From Nitrososphaerales archaeon TH5895 (GTDB lineage Archaea > Thermoproteota > Nitrososphaeria > Nitrososphaerales > Nitrososphaeraceae), in assembly GCA_014523695.1 (NCBI GenBank), contig JAATVS010000038.1:1-10896 (forward strand): 10,896 nt of DNA. Direction: 5' to 3'. Below the pieces are notes generated by a model that did not search any database, had not been told where the DNA came from, and saw nothing but the letters and a program-made list of their open reading frames with translations. Below, piece by piece: positions 7,417 through 10,896 of this stretch. Within the stretch, counting starts at the first letter, position 1. Every line of letters starts with the position of its first letter. The position numbers and the translations under genes are program-made.

Positions 7417-7691
7417 CTTCTTAGTTGAGTCTTAATACTTGCGCCTAATTCTTCCAAATATTTACTTGCGTTTGCAGATGCTTCTTTCAGTGCCACCCCG
7501 GGATCTTCCTTTTTTGTGACAATCCTCATAATATAATCTCTGATAAGTGGGTGTTTAAGAATAACTCCCGCAAAGTCAATATCCTTTTTGCTAAGTAGTT
7601 CATGCTGGATGATCAGCATCACGGAAATATCTTCGTCTCTAAGTTTTAGCTCCAAGGTATTATCATTACTCTCAATTACTTCTGTGAGCAT
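7413..7691 (-). CDS. rpoL: DNA-directed RNA polymerase subunit Rpo11 (RpoL)
   Basis: A small assembly subunit of archaeal RNA polymerase, the homologue of Rpb11 and of part of bacterial alpha; it pairs with Rpo3 in the assembly platform. The product has 92 residues. The family pattern is visible: NTLELKLRDED at 11-21, HELL at 30-33, VDFA-like IDFAGVILKHPLI at 38-50, then RIVTKKEDPGVALKEA at 56-71 and a C-terminal helix. The frame stays open for 41 codons upstream of the ATG at 7691, but those codons contain the promoter and overlap a divergent gene, and a TATA box 29 bases before 7691 fixes that ATG as the start. It is translationally coupled to tfs through TTGA. Confidence 0.9.
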   Translation of the reverse strand: MLTEVIESNDNTLELKLRDEDISVMLIIQHELLSKKDIDFAGVILKHPLIRDYIMRIVTKKEDPGVALKEASANASKYLEELGASIKTQLRS

Positions 7692-7716
7692 ACGATAGAG
7701 ACAACTACTTATTGAA

Positions 7717-7724
7717 GATATAAA
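7717..7724. promoter_or_regulatory. TATA box of rpoL, possibly shared with the divergent gene
   Basis: The minus strand reads TTTATATC, centred about 29 bases before the rpoL ATG at 7691, which predicts a nearly leaderless rpoL-tfs mRNA. On the plus strand the same bases read GATATAAA, but only 18 bases before the TTG at 7738, too close for a leaderless start there. The divergent gene may therefore use the weaker CTTATTGAA at about 7708-7716, centred 26 bases upstream of its TTG. Confidence 0.5.
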
Positions 7725-7737
7725 TGATCTCCTGATA

Positions 7738-8259
7738 TTGCCGATACTGAGCAGCCGAGGAAATTTCATTTCAGAGACAAAGTTAGAGGCTGTCCACGAA
7801 AAGGAAAAATTCAACAGTAGAGGACTGCTAAAACTTAGCTTTAGTATAACCGGGACTATCAGAAGTGCTTTTAATCAATCAAGTTGGGAGAAAGCGTACA
7901 ACAAGCATGACAATTCATTTCGTCTCAAAATACGCATCGCCTTAAAGATCAATAACCGCACGATCTTTACTGGAGAGTATGTTAGGAAAGCAGTTCTGTT
8001 TTGGACCAGAAATCCGAAGATCCCTTTTAGGATCTGGATATTTGTAGTACAAGAAGATGTTCCACTATATCCGCTTACAGTTCAAGAGGCACAGTCACTG
8101 ATGTTTGACGTCGATAAGACAATAGAGGCCAGCAAGGATCAACGCGGAACGTCAGGAACTGAGGATATTCATGCTGAGATTCGAGTTTCATGGGGAAGGC
8201 ATGATTTTACTGAGCCAGTTGAGTTATCTGCAAGATCCAATTCAATAAGATTTGATTGA
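7738..8259 (+). CDS. Conserved-looking hypothetical protein, 173 residues
   Basis: I do not recognise this protein. It is an uninterrupted frame from a TTG start; the only later in-frame ATG is deep inside the gene. The product is basic in its first two thirds, with alternating hydrophobic stretches that suggest beta strands (LLKLSFSITGTI at 30-41, FRLKIRIALKINN at 66-78, RIWIFVVQEDVPLY at 99-112). An acidic, glycine-containing region follows at about 131-146, then a final strand region RVSWGRHDF. It has no cysteine, signal peptide or membrane helix. It is divergent from rpoL, with 46 bases between the starts, so the two may share control. Gene status rests on length, composition and lack of a better overlapping gene. 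The exact start is uncertain because TATA spacing to the TTG is poor. Confidence 0.6.
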   Translation: MPILSSRGNFISETKLEAVHEKEKFNSRGLLKLSFSITGTIRSAFNQSSWEKAYNKHDNSFRLKIRIALKINNRTIFTGEYVRKAVLFWTRNPKIPFRIWIFVVQEDVPLYPLTVQEAQSLMFDVDKTIEASKDQRGTSGTEDIHAEIRVSWGRHDFTEPVELSARSNSIRFD

Positions 8260-8316
8260 TTTCACGTTGTGGTGGATTGTCAAAATCAGCGCTTGTAGTA
8301 ATTAACTGGATTTTGC

Positions 8317-8331
8317 CTACCTATCAGGTAG
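8317..8331. repeat. Perfect 6-bp inverted repeat between two convergent genes
   Basis: CTACCT-ATC-AGGTAG is a perfect dyad with a 3-base spacer, lying between the stops of the two flanking convergent genes (8259 plus, 8341 minus). It could form a small hairpin marking both 3' ends, or be a protein site. Neither side has a strong T-run directly after the stem, so a classical intrinsic terminator is not supported. Confidence 0.3.
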
Positions 8332-8340
8332 ATGAGAATT

Positions 8341-8487
8341 CTATTCCGGCACCGATTCGCAGACTATACGCCCATTTTCTAGTCTGACAAATAGATATCG
8401 GTTATCTTTGAAAATCAACGTTACTTCAGAGTCTGACTGTTCGACATCTAGTAATTCTTGACCTTTTATACCATCAAATTTTGTCAT
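8341..8487 (-). CDS. Small hypothetical protein (48 residues; 62 if the upstream ATG is used)
   Basis: I do not recognise this gene. From the ATG at 8487 it encodes 48 residues, acidic, with a pattern of short beta strands (EVTLIFKDNRYLFVRLENGRI) and one cysteine near the end; no membrane segment or zinc motif is seen. An ATG at 8529 would add 14 residues. The shorter start is preferred because a TATA-like element is centred 27 bases before 8487 and would otherwise lie inside the coding sequence. The gene is divergent from asnS across that element and converges on the 173-residue unknown. The strand-rich sequence suggests a small folded domain rather than noise, but no function follows. Confidence 0.5.
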   Translation of the reverse strand: MTKFDGIKGQELLDVEQSDSEVTLIFKDNRYLFVRLENGRIVCESVPE

Positions 8488-8506
8488 AAGTACTGTGTTC
8501 TCGACC

Positions 8507-8520
8507 AGATATATTAAATT
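8507..8520. promoter_or_regulatory. Bidirectional TATA region between the small unknown gene and asnS
   Basis: The plus strand reads AGATATATTAAATT; the minus strand reads AATTTAATATATCT. Because the core is nearly symmetric, TBP could bind in either orientation. Minus-strand spacing to the ATG at 8487 is 27 bases. Plus-strand spacing predicts a start near 8538-8540, giving asnS a leader of about 120 bases. Confidence 0.4.
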
Positions 8521-8536
8521 AGATCTCATCTATACA

Positions 8537-8656
8537 ATGATTGGAATGCCCCTGGCACAATCATGGGTCATTGAGAACGGTAGGTTTCGAAATCTTTTCA
8601 TTATTGCTCATCAAACATTATGCATCTTTGTAGGCGATTGGTTCAGAAATCGATAA
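8537..8656 (+). CDS. Possible 39-codon leader ORF upstream of asnS
   Basis: This frame runs from an ATG to a TAA at 8654-8656, one base before the GTG start of asnS. An ATG three codons in is an alternative start. The peptide starts MIGMPLAQSW, has a hydrophobic middle (LFIIAHQTLCIFVG) and ends GDWFRNR, with three Asn codons, one of them penultimate. The bidirectional TATA region lies about 24 bases upstream of the first ATG. If translated, ribosomes ending here could restart at asnS, and Asn-tRNA supply could influence that. This is inference: archaeal leader-peptide attenuation is not an established mechanism, and a frame of this size can be chance. Confidence 0.25.
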   Translation: MIGMPLAQSWVIENGRFRNLFIIAHQTLCIFVGDWFRNR

Positions 8657-8657
8657 G

Positions 8658-9977
8658 GTGGTTGGGGTCAAAACTTTGAGGATTTGTGATATAGCATCTG
8701 CAAATTACATTGGAAGAGATGTGACCTTACGTGGTTGGGTGTATAGGTTGAGAAAGCAAAAGGGGAACACATTCATACTTCTCAGGGATGATCGCGGATC
8801 TATCATACAATGTGTTTTCCCCTCATACAAAATCGACGACATAACAAGGGAGTCATCCGTGCAGATTTCTGGTATAGTAAAGCAGGATGCTCGTGCTCCA
8901 GAAGGGGGGATAGAGATTGCCGGAACAAATCTCCAGGTCTTTCAAGTTTCGGAAAAGGACTATCCTCTCGGTGAGTATCAAAGCGCAGAGTTGCTCCTTG
9001 ATAATAGACATCTAACATTACGTACACGGAAAATGATAGAAATTGCTAAGATTAGGGCATCGATGTTTAAGTTTCTTAGGCAATGGTTTTCTGAGAAGGA
9101 TTGGATGGAAGTAACCCCGCCACTAGTGGTGAAGGGTTCAGTGGAAGGAGGTTCAACTCTCTTCAAGCTAAACTATTTTGACGACGTGGCATTCCTGTCG
9201 CAGAGTGCACAGCTCTATTTAGAAGCAATGATTTTCTCATTGGGTCCTGTGTGGAGTCTGACTTCCTCATTTCGGGCGGAGCGATCTAGGACTGTTAGAC
9301 ATTTGGCAGAATTTTCACACCTGGAATGTGAGGCCCCATGGGTGTCCCTTCGAGACCTTCTACAAATCCAAGAGGATCTTGTTAGGTATACGCTTGATAA
9401 AACTATTACTGAACGAAAAGAATCATTGAAAGTTCTCAAAATAGACTCCAGTTACTTTAAGGAACTTGCGGAGCCTTTTCGCAAAATGACCTACGATAAA
9501 GCCATCGAAAGGCTAATCTCCCTCGATTTCCAGATAACCGAAGTCGACGGAAAAGCTAGAACCATTCGATGGGGGGACGATTTGAACATTGATTCAGAAA
9601 GGGTATTAACTAGACAGATGACTAACCCTTTGTTCATTACTGGATACCCTATTAAAGTGAAGCCTTTCTATGTCAAGGAAAACCCAGATCAGTTGGAAAC
9701 AAGTCTTACCTTTGATCTCTTGGGACCCAGAGGATATGGCGAATTAAGTAGTGGAGGGATGAGAGAAGATAATCTCCCAACGCTATCCAATAGGATTAGA
9801 CAAGCCGGTCTCAATTCTGTTGATTACGGATGGTATCTTGATTTGAGGAGATATGGATCGGTGGAACATGGAGGATTTGGAATGGGAATAGAGAGGCTGC
9901 TGAGATGGTTTATTGGCATCGAGGATATTAAAGACTGTGTACTTTTTCCTAGGACCATGTCCAGAATAAGTCCATAA
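8658..9977 (+). CDS. asnS: Asparaginyl-tRNA synthetase
   Basis: A cytoplasmic class IIb synthetase that charges tRNA-Asn with asparagine; 439 residues. An N-terminal OB-fold anticodon-binding domain (about 7-105, with LRGWVYRLR at 24-32) precedes the catalytic core. Motif 1 is around 130-156 (DWMEVTPP), motif 2 is SFRAERSRTVRHLAEF at 204-219, and motif 3 is HGGFGMGIERLLRW at 404-417. AsnRS is chosen over AspRS by TLFKLNYF (167-174), by the motif 2 loop ERSRTxRHLAEF, and by the ending DLRRYGSVEHGGFG...FPRTMSRISP, where AspRS has a different pattern. The OB fold separates it from catalytic-only asparagine-synthetase paralogues. Motif 2 and its flank look unusually like eukaryotic cytosolic AsnRS. 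The GTG start just before the OB fold is uncertain; a TTG at 8676 is possible, and no clear TATA fits a leaderless mRNA. Confidence 0.9.
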   Translation: MVGVKTLRICDIASANYIGRDVTLRGWVYRLRKQKGNTFILLRDDRGSIIQCVFPSYKIDDITRESSVQISGIVKQDARAPEGGIEIAGTNLQVFQVSEKDYPLGEYQSAELLLDNRHLTLRTRKMIEIAKIRASMFKFLRQWFSEKDWMEVTPPLVVKGSVEGGSTLFKLNYFDDVAFLSQSAQLYLEAMIFSLGPVWSLTSSFRAERSRTVRHLAEFSHLECEAPWVSLRDLLQIQEDLVRYTLDKTITERKESLKVLKIDSSYFKELAEPFRKMTYDKAIERLISLDFQITEVDGKARTIRWGDDLNIDSERVLTRQMTNPLFITGYPIKVKPFYVKENPDQLETSLTFDLLGPRGYGELSSGGMREDNLPTLSNRIRQAGLNSVDYGWYLDLRRYGSVEHGGFGMGIERLLRWFIGIEDIKDCVLFPRTMSRISP

Positions 9978-10032
9978 CTAGCCTAAATAGATTAACGATT
10001 CTGAAAATACGAATTGTATTCAATTTATAGAT

Positions 10033-10063
10033 TTTAAACTTGGCTCCACTTGTCAAGTTTAAA
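10033..10063. promoter_or_regulatory. Candidate operator: perfect 10-bp inverted repeat overlapping the regulator promoter
   Basis: TTTAAACTTG (10033-10042) and CAAGTTTAAA (10054-10063) are exact reverse complements separated by 11 bases; the arms start 21 bp apart, about two helical turns. A further ACTTG (10048-10052) forms a tight palindrome ACTTG-T-CAAGT with the right arm and is a direct repeat of the left-arm ACTTG at a 10-bp step. The right arm overlaps the BRE/TATA box of the downstream regulator gene, so protein bound here would compete with TBP/TFB. It could instead form a hairpin at the 3' end of the asnS mRNA. Confidence 0.5.
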
Positions 10064-10067
10064 TTTT
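10058..10067 (+). promoter_or_regulatory. TATA box of the FilR1-type regulator gene
   Basis: TTTAAATTTT is centred about 26 bases before the ATG at 10088, the spacing expected for a leaderless mRNA. Its first six bases belong to the right arm of the inverted repeat. Confidence 0.5.
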
Positions 10068-10087
10068 AGGCGCACTGTCATTGATCG

Positions 10088-10896
10088 ATGCATGGAGAAC
10101 GCGAAGAGGAACTCAACTCCTTGTTTTTCGAGTTAGCCGGAGATCTAAGATACTCCTCCCTAATGAAACTTAGAAACAGATCATACCGTCTTTCACAACT
10201 TGCTGAAGAACTAAATGCAACGATGCAAGAAACACATAGAAACATATCGCGACTCGTCTCCTCAAATCTCGTCACAAAGGGGCTTGAGGGAGACCTTATA
10301 CTTACTCCGTACGGAGAATCAATTGTTTCTCTAATTCCAAGTTACGCGTTCATGTTTCGAAATAGAGAATATTTCAATGATCATTCATTTGGCGATCTTC
10401 CACTAAAATTTATTCTTAGGATAGGTTCTCTCGCTGAATGTGAGGTTGTTAACGGTGTTATGGCTATACTTCAAAGATGGAAGTATATATTCTTGAATTC
10501 AAACAAATACATCAAAGAAATAATTTCGGAAGTACCCGTCGACCTTATTGAGACACTCAGTTCAAGGATTCGAAGTGGCGTAAAATTTTCTTATATATTC
10601 CCTCGAGATCCTGTAGTCCCAAAGGGAAGGAGTGAAATCTTGGAAAGAATAGGTTGGCGCAGTTTGATTTCCAAAGGGATGGTTGAGAGACGAATGCTGG
10701 ATAGCGTCAAGCTCGTCATGATATTTAACGAAAGACATTCCTGTGTTGCATTCCCTAGTTTAAAGGGAAGACCTGACTTGAACATAGTATATTATAGTGA
10801 TAATAATGCATTTCACGAATGGTGTGAAGATTATTTCACTTACCAATGGAACCGTGCTGGAGTCTTCGACGAAAGTAAGCTGCCACATGAGATCTG
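10088..10896 (+). CDS. Winged-helix transcriptional regulator with FilR1 domain (3' end outside window)
   Basis: 269 codons from an ATG are present without a stop before the window ends. Residues 10-80 form an ArsR-like winged helix-turn-helix: LSQLAEELNATMQETHRNIS at 35-54 covers helix-turn-recognition helix, and LILTPYGESIV at 70-80 is the wing with the typical TPxGE. After a linker helix (YAFMFRNREYFNDHSFGDLP) comes the FilR1 domain (formerly DUF1724), seen in LKFILRIGSLAECEVVNGV (106-124), RSGVKFSYIFP (162-172), HSCVAFPSLKGRPDLNIVYY (217-236) and FHEWCEDYFTYQW (242-254). This architecture is common in archaeal transcription factors, where FilR1 probably senses a ligand or mediates dimer contacts. 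Family length suggests only a few C-terminal residues are missing. An in-frame stop at 10082-10084 makes 10088 the first possible ATG. The dyad over its TATA box suggests autoregulation. Confidence 0.85.
   Translation, partial: MHGEREEELNSLFFELAGDLRYSSLMKLRNRSYRLSQLAEELNATMQETHRNISRLVSSNLVTKGLEGDLILTPYGESIVSLIPSYAFMFRNREYFNDHSFGDLPLKFILRIGSLAECEVVNGVMAILQRWKYIFLNSNKYIKEIISEVPVDLIETLSSRIRSGVKFSYIFPRDPVVPKGRSEILERIGWRSLISKGMVERRMLDSVKLVMIFNERHSCVAFPSLKGRPDLNIVYYSDNNAFHEWCEDYFTYQWNRAGVFDESKLPHEI

Noticed and set aside
7692..7814. A 41-codon N-terminal extension of Rpo11 on the minus strand
   Set aside because: The extra codons contain the rpoL TATA box, overlap the divergent gene, and do not resemble the Rpo11 family, whose members start near the residues encoded from 7691.
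8658..9977. Assignment as aspartyl-tRNA synthetase
   Set aside because: The motif 2 loop, the NYF segment and the C-terminal DLRRYG...FPRTMSRISP pattern are of the AsnRS type.
10033..10067. Reading the 10-bp inverted repeat simply as an intrinsic terminator of asnS
   Set aside because: The stem is AT-rich, followed by only four T residues before AGG, and its right arm is part of a well-placed TATA box, so an operator is more economical; a 3' hairpin role is not excluded.
1..10896. CRISPR arrays, insertion sequences, phage or toxin-antitoxin modules
   Set aside because: No regularly spaced repeats, transposase or integrase motifs, or recognisable toxin/antitoxin pairs were seen on either strand; most genes are housekeeping.

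Overview
This window is archaeal and most like Nitrososphaerota (Thaumarchaeota). The evidence is a set of archaeal-type proteins: an archaeal sliding clamp (PCNA), RNA polymerase subunit Rpo11, transcript-cleavage factor TFS, an archaeal/eukaryal-type tyrosyl-tRNA synthetase, an archaeal CPSF-like ribonuclease without KH domains, and a FilR1-type winged-helix regulator. The DNA is AT-rich, genes are packed on both strands, TTG starts are common, and TATA-like boxes sit about 25-32 bases before the likely start codons, as expected for leaderless archaeal mRNAs. The lineage is an inference from how the proteins read; I could run no search.

Left part (1-2500): a possible tail of a plus-strand gene ends at 77. 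Two minus-strand genes follow: a beta-CASP ribonuclease (aCPSF2-like) and an unassigned Rossmann-fold methyltransferase. The methyltransferase is head-to-head with tyrS (plus, from 2504). Between tyrS and the convergent cobJ lies about 290 bases whose only candidate gene is a 33-codon ORF with a well-placed TATA box.

Central part (3844-7691): a minus-strand run, in transcription order rpoL (Rpo11) - tfs - pcn - aspartate kinase - cobJ. rpoL and tfs overlap by four bases (TTGA). pcn and cobJ appear to have their own promoters. These genes supply RNA polymerase assembly and rescue, the replication clamp, the first step of the aspartate amino-acid family, and one corrin-ring methylation.

Right part (7738-10896): a 173-residue protein of unknown function diverges from rpoL. 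A tiny unknown protein (48 or 62 aa) diverges from asnS across one nearly symmetric TATA region. asnS encodes an asparaginyl-tRNA synthetase with eukaryote-like motifs and is preceded by a possible 39-codon leader ORF ending one base before its GTG start. The window ends inside a FilR1-type regulator gene whose BRE/TATA region is overlapped by a perfect 10-bp inverted repeat, a likely autoregulatory operator.

I see no tRNA or rRNA gene, CRISPR array, transposase or phage gene. The main items worth following are the operator at 10033-10063, the asnS leader ORF, the 33-codon ORF, and the three proteins of unknown function.
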